Below, in pieces: positions 1 to 5,106 of a stretch of 5,518 nucleotides of DNA; positions within the stretch are counted from its first letter, which is position 1, and each line of letters begins with the position of its first letter. Made by a program: the position numbers and the translations under genes. The notes beneath the pieces are model-generated. The model was not told the origin of the DNA and did no database searches. It saw only the letters and a list, made by a program, of their open reading frames with translations. The stretch is taken from the NCBI GenBank assembly GCA_937928525.1, contig CALFWJ010000028.1:1-5518 (forward strand), in the 5' to 3' direction. This DNA comes from an uncultured Alphaproteobacteria bacterium. GTDB lineage: Bacteria > Pseudomonadota > Alphaproteobacteria > UBA2136 > UBA6156.

Positions 1-485
1 TTGGCGGCATTAACCTCAAGCGAGAGTGCGGGATTTTTACAGCAGAATGGAATGACTCAATAGAGTTAGAACCTTTTGACCTCGAATATACTATCCCACG
101 GGCGGTCATAAACGTAACTCAAGAAGGTAGCTATTTAGCAGGCCTGCACATTGTTGATACCTTGCACGGTAAGCGCGGAGAATCTCTCCAGGCAACAGTT
201 GAACCAAACCAAAATAGCTATTGTGGCGATATAGATGAAGCTCGCGGTGAGCATTTATTAAAATCGCTGAAGCAAGACAAAATAAGTCGTTATAAGTTGT
301 CTGTTCAATGGTGTCACACCGAAGAGCAGCAACAAAATGCGCTTACCAAAGGTTATGGTATTCTCTGTTTATCAGAGCTAACCCAAAACCAAGCGCCAAG
401 CTTTTGCGCAATGATGCATATTTCTGAACAGCGCGACACAATGTTTTTGATAGATAAAAATCAAGAATATGCGGACGATAAATAA
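1..485 (+). CDS. 3' end of an unrecognised protein gene (5' truncated by window edge)
   Basis: An open frame runs from base 3 without a stop to a TAA at 483-485, immediately followed by a second in-frame TAA. That gives 160 visible residues, and the true start lies left of the window. A TTG at 162 could be read as a start, but the frame is equally protein-like before it and has no Shine-Dalgarno there, so I treat the gene as partial. The visible part is hydrophilic, with no membrane segment. It contains several cysteines (in the contexts RECGIF, SYCGDI, QWCHTE, ILCLSE and SFCAMM) and alternating beta-like and charged stretches. I do not recognise the family and give no function. The gene ends 1 bp before a strong intrinsic terminator and converges on the DUF3576 lipoprotein gene. 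Confidence 0.7.
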   Translation, partial: GGINLKRECGIFTAEWNDSIELEPFDLEYTIPRAVINVTQEGSYLAGLHIVDTLHGKRGESLQATVEPNQNSYCGDIDEARGEHLLKSLKQDKISRYKLSVQWCHTEEQQQNALTKGYGILCLSELTQNQAPSFCAMMHISEQRDTMFLIDKNQEYADDK

Positions 486-486
486 T

Positions 487-517
487 AAAAAACCCAGCTT
501 AACGGCTGGGTTTTTTT
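487..517. terminator. Bidirectional intrinsic terminator between convergent genes
   Basis: CCCAGC (493-498) pairs perfectly with GCTGGG (505-510) around a six-base loop. The stem is flanked by six A on the left (487-492) and seven T on the right (511-517). It therefore works as a stem plus U tract on both strands, for the + strand gene ending at 485 and for the minus-strand lipoprotein gene ending at 531. Confidence 0.9.
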
Positions 518-530
518 GCTGAACAGAAGC

Positions 531-1043
531 TTATTTTTGTAAGCTCAGAACCCGCGCTTTAGTCAAAATAGCATTTTCAAGCTGTAATGCCGTCGCTGTA
601 TCGGCAGGTAGTTCTTGCCATGTGCCGCCTACGTTTTGTTGTTTAAACACATTAACTTTAAGTGCAGAAGGCGTAAGCGTGCGATTAAGCAAGGCCACAT
701 TCACGCGCAAACGCTCGCTGGCTTTGTTAGGCACGGCCGCCCAGTCGGTAATAATAACACCGCCCGCACTATCTACTTGCGCTAAGGGCAGTACGCTTAC
801 AACATCTAGTGCTGCACGCCATAAGTGCACATTCACACTTGTGAGAGAGCCACTACCATCGCCGCCGTTTTCAGCACGGTTACGATTCCCATTAAAGGCA
901 TCAAGTAAGTTGCCACTCTCACCAGAAAACAGGCCAGGGCCTTGATTAAAGTCATGGGGTGTTGGGTTTGCATCTGGCGCAGTGGTGCCAGCGCAGCCCG
1001 CTAAAGTGAGGGCAAAGATAAAACTAGAGAGTAAAGTCCGCAT
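531..1043 (-). CDS. DUF3576 family predicted lipoprotein
   Basis: This 170-residue protein begins with a lipoprotein signal: a short basic start, a hydrophobic core and a lipobox LAGC with the acylated cysteine at residue 17. It is therefore expected to be anchored in the outer or inner membrane facing the periplasm. Residues about 20-68 are a Gly/Asn/Pro-rich linker. The folded part starts near residue 72 with the segment HLWRAALDVVSVLPLA, followed by GGVIITDW (94-101), a beta-rich region and a C-terminal ILTKAR stretch. From memory this pattern is typical of DUF3576, an alphaproteobacterial family without an assigned biochemical function. The ATG at 1043 is preceded by AAGGA nine bases upstream. 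In many relatives the gene precedes leuS and lptE. Here its upstream neighbour is a porin gene with its own terminator, so it is probably transcribed alone from the promoter at 1072-1099. Confidence 0.85.
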   Translation of the reverse strand: MRTLLSSFIFALTLAGCAGTTAPDANPTPHDFNQGPGLFSGESGNLLDAFNGNRNRAENGGDGSGSLTSVNVHLWRAALDVVSVLPLAQVDSAGGVIITDWAAVPNKASERLRVNVALLNRTLTPSALKVNVFKQQNVGGTWQELPADTATALQLENAILTKARVLSLQK

Positions 1044-1071
1044 GGGTATTGTTCCTTATTATGTTGGCGTT

Positions 1072-1099
1072 ACTATACCAGTCAGGTTTAAAAATTCAA
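1072..1099 (-). promoter_or_regulatory. Predicted sigma70 promoter of the DUF3576 lipoprotein gene
   Basis: On the minus strand TTGAAT (1099-1094) is followed after 16 bp by TATAGT (1077-1072), with a TGG directly before it that makes an extended -10. It sits between the porin terminator and the start codon, giving a leader of roughly 20-25 bases that includes the AAGGA ribosome binding site. Confidence 0.6.
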
Positions 1100-1103
1100 A
1101 CAT

Positions 1104-1130
1104 AAAAAAAGACAGCCGAAGCTGCCTTTT
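1104..1130 (-). terminator. Intrinsic terminator of the porin gene with a TTCG tetraloop
   Basis: Read on the minus strand, GGCAGC (1126-1121) pairs with GCTGTC (1116-1111) around a TTCG loop, with one G-T pair. A run of seven T follows (complement of A 1104-1110), and four A lie before the stem. It starts 18 bp after the porin stop codon, as expected for a highly transcribed porin gene. Confidence 0.9.
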
Positions 1131-1148
1131 GTAGTCGTAAGCTAAAGC

Positions 1149-2204
1149 TTAGAACTTAACGCGCATGTTTACACCGTAAACATCGATTTCTTCAGTAGAA
1201 ACACCTTGGATGTCAGCGTCGAATTGACGGTAAAGTGCACTAACAGATACACCACCACCAAGATTCATTTGACCACCGATACCGTAAGAGTCTAGCTCAC
1301 TTGTACCAGCTTCAGATGATGCATAGTCAACAGCAACTTCTTTGTTGTCCCAAGCGTAACCAGCTTTAAGGTATAGGTTTTCTGGGTCAGCAAGACCGTT
1401 TTGACCAGAGCCTTCACCGTAAGATACAGTACCAGCAAGACCAGATTCGTGCTTAACAGAAAGTGAACCAACAACAGCGTCTTCAATGCTAGCAGCACCG
1501 GCAACTTCGTCGTTGTTTACAGAGTAACCAAGAGCACCCTTAACTTTAAGACCAGCAGCTTCGCCAGCGTAGTAAACAGCAGCGTCTACGTCACCACCTT
1601 GAGAGGTAGAGATGCGACCTTGGAAGCCGTTAAAGATAGGAGAGTCGTAACGGATAGCGTCTTCGCGACCACCGTCAAAGTTCTCAGTAAGGTCTGAAAC
1701 TGTTGTACCAGTAAGAGTAGCGCCAGAACGGAACTGGTAGCCACCACCGATATCTTCGATGTCAGAACCCATAACGTCGCGAGCACCTACAAGGTCTTGC
1801 TCAGCTACAGAGTCAGTTGCAACTGATTGCTGACCAATAAATACAGCACCCCAGTTACCACCAAGACCAACACGGGCTTGACGCTCGTCAAAAGTACCAC
1901 CTACAGATGCAGGAGTGCTAGATTGACCAACAGTAGTGTTCTGAGTAATCGTGTCAGAAGCGTTAGATTGAACTTCGCCTTCAAGAAGTACTGAAGCAGT
2001 AAGACCGTTGTCTAGAGCTTGGGCACCTTTAAAACCAAGGCGAGTGCTTGAAAAGTCGTTGTCGATAATTGATACGTCGGTGCTTTCACCGTCGTCAATT
2101 GCAAATAGGCCTTTGTTCACTTGACCGTAAATTTCTACGTCTACAGCAGAAGCAGAAACAGCTACGGCAGCAAAGGCAGTCGTTGCTAGAAGGATTTTGT
2201 TCAT
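1149..2204 (-). CDS. General porin, outer-membrane beta barrel
   Basis: This 351-residue outer-membrane porin lets small hydrophilic solutes diffuse across the outer membrane. I chose the ATG at 2204 because it follows AAAGGA at a good distance and starts a classical signal peptide, MNKILLATTAFAAVAVSASA, cleaved after ASA at residue 20. An upstream in-frame start at 2276 would add 24 polar residues before the signal and is unlikely. The mature protein opens with the strand VDVEIYGQVNKG, followed by a NDFSSTRLGFKG motif typical of trimeric general porins. It continues with alternating amphipathic strands and acidic, Gly/Ser/Thr-rich loops. It ends in VKF, the terminal phenylalanine recognised by the BAM insertion machinery. 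The length fits a 16-stranded barrel. Codon choice is strongly restricted (mostly GTA, GCA, GGT, CTT and AAC types), which suggests high expression. I cannot predict its solute preference. Confidence 0.92.
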   Translation of the reverse strand: MNKILLATTAFAAVAVSASAVDVEIYGQVNKGLFAIDDGESTDVSIIDNDFSSTRLGFKGAQALDNGLTASVLLEGEVQSNASDTITQNTTVGQSSTPASVGGTFDERQARVGLGGNWGAVFIGQQSVATDSVAEQDLVGARDVMGSDIEDIGGGYQFRSGATLTGTTVSDLTENFDGGREDAIRYDSPIFNGFQGRISTSQGGDVDAAVYYAGEAAGLKVKGALGYSVNNDEVAGAASIEDAVVGSLSVKHESGLAGTVSYGEGSGQNGLADPENLYLKAGYAWDNKEVAVDYASSEAGTSELDSYGIGGQMNLGGGVSVSALYRQFDADIQGVSTEEIDVYGVNMRVKF

Positions 2205-2276
2205 AATCCTGTATCCTTTATTTATTGTTCTACAACCATTGTGTGAGACGTACTTACGTTTCACATCGGTAAGCAC

Positions 2277-2305
2277 AAGTTAATCCCCTTAAATGCCCCC
2301 GTCAA
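2277..2305 (-). promoter_or_regulatory. Predicted sigma70 promoter of the porin gene
   Basis: On the minus strand TTGACG (2305-2300), five of six matches to the -35 consensus, is followed after 17 bp by TAACTT (2282-2277), a weak -10. Transcription would begin near 2270, leaving a leader of about 66 bases before the ATG at 2204. A leader of that size is common for porin genes and could be a small-RNA target, but I see no direct sign of this. Confidence 0.45.
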
Positions 2306-2606
2306 TGCTTTGTAATAGTAAATTGGGATAAATAAAGGCATACTGTTTTATATTTGTCACAAAAAGCTTATTTTTGGCTATAAATATCACTTTTGCGGCA
2401 TACAGTATGATTGTATGATTTAAGACGTAATTAATTTAACTTATTGATATATAATAGTTTTTGAAGTTTTCGGCTATAAAAACGCATTTGGAAATATATA
2501 AGTGAAATCCTGTGAGTGCGTAAATAAAGATTGCCTATGAAATTAGCAAAAAGGCCGCGATAAAGAATGAAAAGGTTAATGTATGCCCATATGCTGGCGT
2601 ACTCGA
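2306..2606. other. AT-rich intergenic region between the HAD gene and the porin promoter
   Basis: I find no convincing gene in these 300 bases on either strand. The region is strongly AT-rich. It carries repeated CATAC/GTATG words around 2337-2420 and two copies of GGCTATAAA (2376-2384 and 2472-2480, 96 bp apart). A TATAAT at 2450-2455 on the + strand has no good -35 and no gene downstream. I find no clear intrinsic terminator for the HAD gene, which ends at 2607. The region most likely holds upstream control sites for the porin. Confidence 0.5.
2397..2420. repeat. CATAC/GTATG repeat cluster upstream of the porin
   Basis: CATAC-A-GTATG at 2399-2409 is a perfect short palindrome. It overlaps a perfect tandem repeat of the eight-base unit GTATGATT (2405-2412 and 2413-2420). 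A further GGCATAC occurs at 2337-2343, matching 2397-2403. The cluster lies about 95-120 bp upstream of the predicted porin -35, a position that would suit an activator or repressor. No regulator can be named from it. Confidence 0.4.
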
Positions 2607-3302
2607 TTATTCTGTTAAAAACAAATCTAGCCGTCCAGCCAGCTTAGCGCGCAAAAATGGCTCTAGGGTTTCGGCATGATACTTAATAAAGGGCAGTTGC
2701 GTATCGGTGGGTCCTTTGCCATGAATAAGGGCGGTCGTAAATCCAAGTTCGTGCGCTGCTGCTAAATTGAGAGCAGAGTCTTCAAGCATGAACTTAGCTT
2801 CAGGTTTTTTTGGCAGCCGCCGTAAAAGTTCGTTATAGGGATGCACCGTCCGCTTAGTGGTAAATCCAACTGAATCACGGCCTAAAACAAAATCGTCATT
2901 AAAGAAGTTATCTAAACCCATATGGCTCAATACGCCATTTGCATAATGTTTTTGCCCTTGTGTAATAATAGCTAATGTAAACCCAGCAGCTTGTAGGTTG
3001 CCCAATAACTCAGGCGTGACAAGGCACACGGGCACATGCTCTTCTAGCTCAGCTAGTACTTTGTGGGCGATATGCGTATAAGTATCTTCAATCCAACGTT
3101 CAGGCTTACCCATGCGTTGAGCATAATAAGTAATAGCGCAGCCATGATTTTTATACACTTGGCGGCCGCGGTCGGCGCGCTCCTCCTCAGACAAATGAAA
3201 AACCTTCGGATAAATCTCTTTAAACACCTTGCTTTGAGCAGGCCCAGTTTGCACCAAGCAATCATCCAAATCAAAAGTCAGAAGGTTTAAAGGAGAAGCC
3301 AT
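2607..3302 (-). CDS. HAD-family hydrolase, pyrimidine 5'-nucleotidase-like
   Basis: This 231-residue cytoplasmic phosphatase belongs to the haloacid dehalogenase superfamily. All four motifs can be seen. Motif I is FDLDDCL, with the nucleophile Asp11 and acid/base Asp13. Motif II is IITQG, with Thr114. Motif III is probably Lys150 in FTTKRT. Motif IV is LEDS, with Glu174 and Asp175 for Mg2+ binding. The helical cap between residues about 15 and 95 and the overall length match the alphaproteobacterial pyrimidine 5'-nucleotidase group, which removes phosphate from nucleoside monophosphates, but the natural substrate is not proven by sequence. Motif I has Cys15 where Thr or Val is usual. The ATG at 3302 has no clear Shine-Dalgarno. 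It begins 36 bp after the lptE stop on the same strand, so cotranscription or translational coupling with lptE is likely. It could equally be called a generic subfamily IA HAD phosphatase. Confidence 0.85.
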   Translation of the reverse strand: MASPLNLLTFDLDDCLVQTGPAQSKVFKEIYPKVFHLSEEERADRGRQVYKNHGCAITYYAQRMGKPERWIEDTYTHIAHKVLAELEEHVPVCLVTPELLGNLQAAGFTLAIITQGQKHYANGVLSHMGLDNFFNDDFVLGRDSVGFTTKRTVHPYNELLRRLPKKPEAKFMLEDSALNLAAAHELGFTTALIHGKGPTDTQLPFIKYHAETLEPFLRAKLAGRLDLFLTE

Positions 3303-3338
3303 TATAATAAGGAAGAGTGAATGAACGTTAAACTATCT

Positions 3339-3845
3339 TTACTGCTTTTTCTCAGGCACGCGTGCTTCGGAGGCATAAACAGTGTAAATCCGGCGGGCAA
3401 TTTCATCCGCGAGCGATACAGCAGCCGTCTCACTTGCATAAGTGCGCCCCACATCGGTAGAAAGCGGCGAGCTCTCAACGTTATAAGTACTACTTACGGC
3501 AATTTCGTCGCGCCATAAAACGCTGCCATCAGGTTTAACCAAGCGTGCATCAGCAGTAATGGTGAGCTGCGCCCGCTCTAGGGTGGCATCCTCACGCACA
3601 GCCAGTTCGCCAATTTCACGCTCAAGAAGAATAAACAGCTGATCACCACTTTGGCTCGGGAAGCGGCGGGAGAGTTCTTGCCTAATAATTTGTGCTGCGC
3701 GTCTCTCGCCTACATTCTTTTCGGCATCAATGGTTATAATTTCTGCCAACGTTACATTTAAGTTGGTTTTATATAAAGGTGTATAGCCAGCACAAGCCAT
3801 GAGTAAAAAACCAACAAAAGCAGCAGATAAAGCAGAAATTTTCAT
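3339..3845 (-). CDS. lptE: LPS-assembly lipoprotein LptE
   Basis: This 168-residue outer-membrane lipoprotein acts as the plug and partner of LptD, the barrel that places lipopolysaccharide in the outer leaflet. The signal peptide MKISALSAAFVGFLLMAC ends in the lipobox LMAC, with the acylated cysteine at residue 18. The motif AGYTPLY directly after it is a hallmark of the family. The remainder alternates beta strands with helices: a segment near GERRAAQIIRQEL, then ITADARLV, DGSVLWRDE and SSTYNV, and a closing helix rich in AVSLADEIARRI, all as in alphaproteobacterial LptE. I take the ATG at 3845, because the upstream TTG at 3863 would put six extra residues before the signal. No strong Shine-Dalgarno is visible. 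In relatives lptE usually follows leuS and precedes holA. Here neither is present: a divergent BON gene lies upstream and a HAD gene downstream. Confidence 0.88.
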   Translation of the reverse strand: MKISALSAAFVGFLLMACAGYTPLYKTNLNVTLAEIITIDAEKNVGERRAAQIIRQELSRRFPSQSGDQLFILLEREIGELAVREDATLERAQLTITADARLVKPDGSVLWRDEIAVSSTYNVESSPLSTDVGRTYASETAAVSLADEIARRIYTVYASEARVPEKKQ

Positions 3846-3906
3846 GTGCGCAGCATAAACCAAATCATCAACACCGCCAAGACCCCATTGTGCTAAATCC
3901 GAACTT

Positions 3907-3934
3907 ATTATAAACTGCTCTCACGCCAACACAC
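3907..3934 (-). promoter_or_regulatory. Possible promoter for the lptE-HAD operon
   Basis: A perfect TATAAT occurs on the minus strand at 3912-3907. A weak TGTGTT (3934-3929) lies 16 bp upstream as a possible -35. The start codon of lptE is about 60 bases downstream. The same TTATTATAA core also reads as a -10 (TATAAA, 3909-3914) on the + strand toward the BON gene, with only a weak ATTGTG -35 at 3887-3892, so this may be a divergent promoter pair. Confidence 0.4.
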
Positions 3935-3971
3935 ATTAAATAAAAAATTGAATAAAAAAAAGAACCCCACC

Positions 3972-4667
3972 ATGCGCCGCACATCTTCCCTTCTTAGCCT
4001 CGCCTTTGTTGCCGCAATGGGCTTTACCCAAAGCGGCTGCTTAGCGCCCTTAGCCCTTGGTGCTGTCGGCACAGGTACGTACCTTGGCGTCCAAGAGCGC
4101 GGCGCAAAGCAAGCCGTGACCGACAGCAAAATCTCCCTCCATATCAAAAAACGCCTCACCGAAGCAGACGGCACCTACTTCACCAGCGTCAGCGCCGATG
4201 TCTTGCACGGTAACGTTCTGCTTACGGGCATTGTGCCAACGGCAGAAGCAGGCGGCCAAGTCCTCGACCTTACCCGCCGCACTCCCGATGTTAAAAATAT
4301 TTACAACGAGCTATTTGTGGCGCCAGCCTACCCCGCCAGCCGTAAAGCAAAAGATGTCTGGCTCGCCACCAAAATTAAAGCCCGACTATTTGGCGAAAAA
4401 AGTGTGTATCAAGTTAATTATATTCTGTCTGTCGTGAACAGCCACGTTTATATTTTAGGCCTTGCCACCAGCGATGAAGAACATGCCCACGTTGTGCATG
4501 TACTGCGCACCACCCCAGGGGTTGCCCAAGTGCACGATTATATTCAACTTGCGCCCAGTGCAGTAGTAGATGTTCCGCCAGAAGAAGCCCAAGCCATAGA
4601 AAATCAAAAACGCAGCCTTCTAGACGCCACCGAGGCGCCACCACTCCTCCCCGATGATTTAAACTAA
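3972..4667 (+). CDS. Double BON-domain lipoprotein
   Basis: This 231-residue envelope protein has a basic start (MRRTSS), a hydrophobic core and a cysteine at residue 23 in the sequence QSGC, so it is a probable though not ideal lipoprotein signal (Gln sits at -3). After a Gly/Ala-rich stretch come two BON domains. The first spans about residues 46-118, with SVSADVLHGNVLLTGIVPT at its core. The second spans about 125-195, with NYILSVVNSHVYILGLA. BON domains are alpha/beta modules thought to bind phospholipid or other envelope surfaces; OsmY and DolP are known relatives. The tail (196-231) is rich in Pro, Glu and Asp. I prefer the ATG at 3972, because the earlier in-frame TTG at 3948 has no ribosome site and would add eight residues. 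GC content and C-ending codons are visibly higher than in neighbouring genes. It is divergent from lptE and most likely forms a single-gene unit. Confidence 0.85.
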   Translation: MRRTSSLLSLAFVAAMGFTQSGCLAPLALGAVGTGTYLGVQERGAKQAVTDSKISLHIKKRLTEADGTYFTSVSADVLHGNVLLTGIVPTAEAGGQVLDLTRRTPDVKNIYNELFVAPAYPASRKAKDVWLATKIKARLFGEKSVYQVNYILSVVNSHVYILGLATSDEEHAHVVHVLRTTPGVAQVHDYIQLAPSAVVDVPPEEAQAIENQKRSLLDATEAPPLLPDDLN

Positions 4668-4700
4668 AGCACGCACCGCTCCTAAACCCCACATCTAACG

Positions 4701-4868
4701 CTAAGGCCAAAGCATCGCATTCGTCAGCCAAAAAGACGCTGCGCGTTTTTTTAATACTTCCTCGCTCAACTCTGTATTGCGGAGGCTTTCTAAATCACTG
4801 CTCACCTGTAATAGTATTGCCGCCCCCCCCCAGTAACCGAGAATGCCCAGCTCAAAGGCCAAGCCCAT
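4701..4868 (-). CDS. Possible small ORF, 55 aa, with a nine-G tract
   Basis: The minus strand is open from ATG at 4868 to TAG at 4701, giving 55 residues. A GTG at 4877 would add three. The first 22 residues (MGLAFELGILGYWGG and on) are hydrophobic enough for a membrane segment. The rest is a charged, helix-prone region (SSDLESLRNTELSEEVLKKR) followed by a hydrophobic end, ASFWLTNAMLWP. This orderly composition is why I list it. Against it, there is no Shine-Dalgarno, I know no homologue, and the predicted BON terminator lies inside it. The run of nine G (C on the + strand, 4823-4831) encodes Trp-Gly-Gly-Ala and is in frame. Gain or loss of one G would truncate the product. It could also be the remnant of a longer gene or chance. 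Confidence 0.25.
   Translation of the reverse strand: MGLAFELGILGYWGGAAILLQVSSDLESLRNTELSEEVLKKRAASFWLTNAMLWP
4730..4752 (+). terminator. Possible intrinsic terminator of the BON gene
   Basis: ACGC (4736-4739) pairs with GCGT (4743-4746) around TGC. Five A lie before the stem (with one unpaired G) and seven T span 4746-4752, so the A and T tracts can extend the hairpin. The GC stem is short and lies 60 bases after the BON stop codon, hence moderate confidence. Confidence 0.5.
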
Positions 4869-4944
4869 TGCAGCCACTACTTGTATTTAACAGTCTTCTA
4901 ATTTGGCGAAAATTCAAATAATTTACCATATATGCAAAATAATC

Positions 4945-4974
4945 TTGACATTTGACGCGACTTAAGGTTATATT
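4945..4974 (+). promoter_or_regulatory. Strong predicted sigma70 promoter upstream of the terminase-like gene
   Basis: A perfect TTGACA (4945-4950) is followed after 18 bp by TATATT (4969-4974); TTATAT at 17 bp is an alternative. It has the best -35 match in the window. Transcription would start near 4981, leaving a leader of about 125 bases before the ATG at 5107. Confidence 0.7.
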
Positions 4975-4983
4975 TAACCATAA
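4962..4983. promoter_or_regulatory. 22-bp palindrome over the -10 and start site, candidate operator
   Basis: The arms TTAAGGTTA (4962-4970) and TAACCATAA (4975-4983) are inverted copies with eight of nine positions paired, separated by four bases (TATT). The palindrome covers the -10 box and the expected transcription start, the classic position for a repressor site. There is no T tract that would make it a terminator. The binding protein is unknown. The HTH protein encoded downstream is one candidate. Confidence 0.5.
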
Positions 4984-4995
4984 TTGAGAATTTTT

Positions 4996-5016
4996 AGGCA
5001 CTACGAGTGCCTTTTT
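4996..5016 (+). terminator. Leader hairpin 1, terminator-like
   Basis: AGGCACT (4996-5002) pairs perfectly with AGTGCCT (5006-5012) around ACG, and a run of five T spans 5012-5016. On the + strand this is a textbook intrinsic terminator. It lies only about 15-35 bases after the predicted start site at 4981, so it would end that transcript almost at once unless read through, or it terminates transcription arriving from upstream. Confidence 0.65.
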
Positions 5017-5017
5017 A

Positions 5018-5036
5018 ACCAAAATTTACCAAAATT
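5018..5036 (+). repeat. Short direct repeat between the two leader hairpins
   Basis: ACCAAAATT occurs at 5018-5026 and again at 5028-5036, a spacing of ten bases or about one helical turn. It may be a protein-binding or single-stranded spacer element, or simply AT-rich coincidence. Confidence 0.3.
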
Positions 5037-5038
5037 AA

Positions 5039-5079
5039 GCACAAAAACGGAATAACGCCATGGGCGGCCTTTTTTGTGC
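5039..5079 (+). promoter_or_regulatory. Leader hairpin 2, long stem-loop before the ribosome site
   Basis: GCACAAAAA (5039-5047) pairs perfectly with TTTTTGTGC (5071-5079). GG (5049-5050) then pairs with CC (5068-5069) after one mismatch. An inner stem, CGCC (5056-5059) with GGCG (5063-5066), closes on an ATG loop. The structure ends 15 bases before the AAGGAG ribosome site. Six T at 5070-5075 lie in its 3' arm, so it could also fold partially as a terminator. Confidence 0.55.
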
Positions 5080-5106
5080 ATATTTTTCAAATAAAAGGAG
5101 CAAAAT

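Noticed and set aside
622..945. 107-aa + strand ORF opposite the DUF3576 gene
   Set aside because: It is antisense to a gene with a clear lipobox, start site, promoter and family match.
1292..1786. Two Leu/Val-rich minus-strand ORFs (1292-1504 and 1586-1786) inside the porin gene
   Set aside because: They are out-of-frame readings produced by the porin's strong codon bias, with no start signals.
2205..2276. Longer porin start at 2276
   Set aside because: It would place 24 polar residues before an ideal signal peptide; the ATG at 2204 has its own ribosome site, and the predicted promoter lies over 2277-2305.
2500..2606. Intrinsic terminator for the lptE-HAD operon
   Set aside because: Only three-base stems and a T run after a GC-rich stretch are visible; no hairpin is good enough to report.
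3321..3518. 65-aa + strand ORF preceded by a good-looking AAGGAAG ribosome site
   Set aside because: It lies antisense to the well-supported lptE gene, has no recognisable composition, and the purine-rich stretch is in the short lptE-HAD spacer. Most likely a chance match.
3846..3920. Open frame extending upstream of lptE, possibly a remnant of leuS
   Set aside because: The frame is open back to a TGA at 3921-3923, but the 25 extra codons do not resemble the LeuS C terminus and the only early start is a TTG without a ribosome site.
4414..4731. 105-aa minus-strand ORF overlapping the end of the BON gene
   Set aside because: It is mostly antisense to the second BON domain and has low-complexity, Cys/Trp-rich composition typical of shadow frames.
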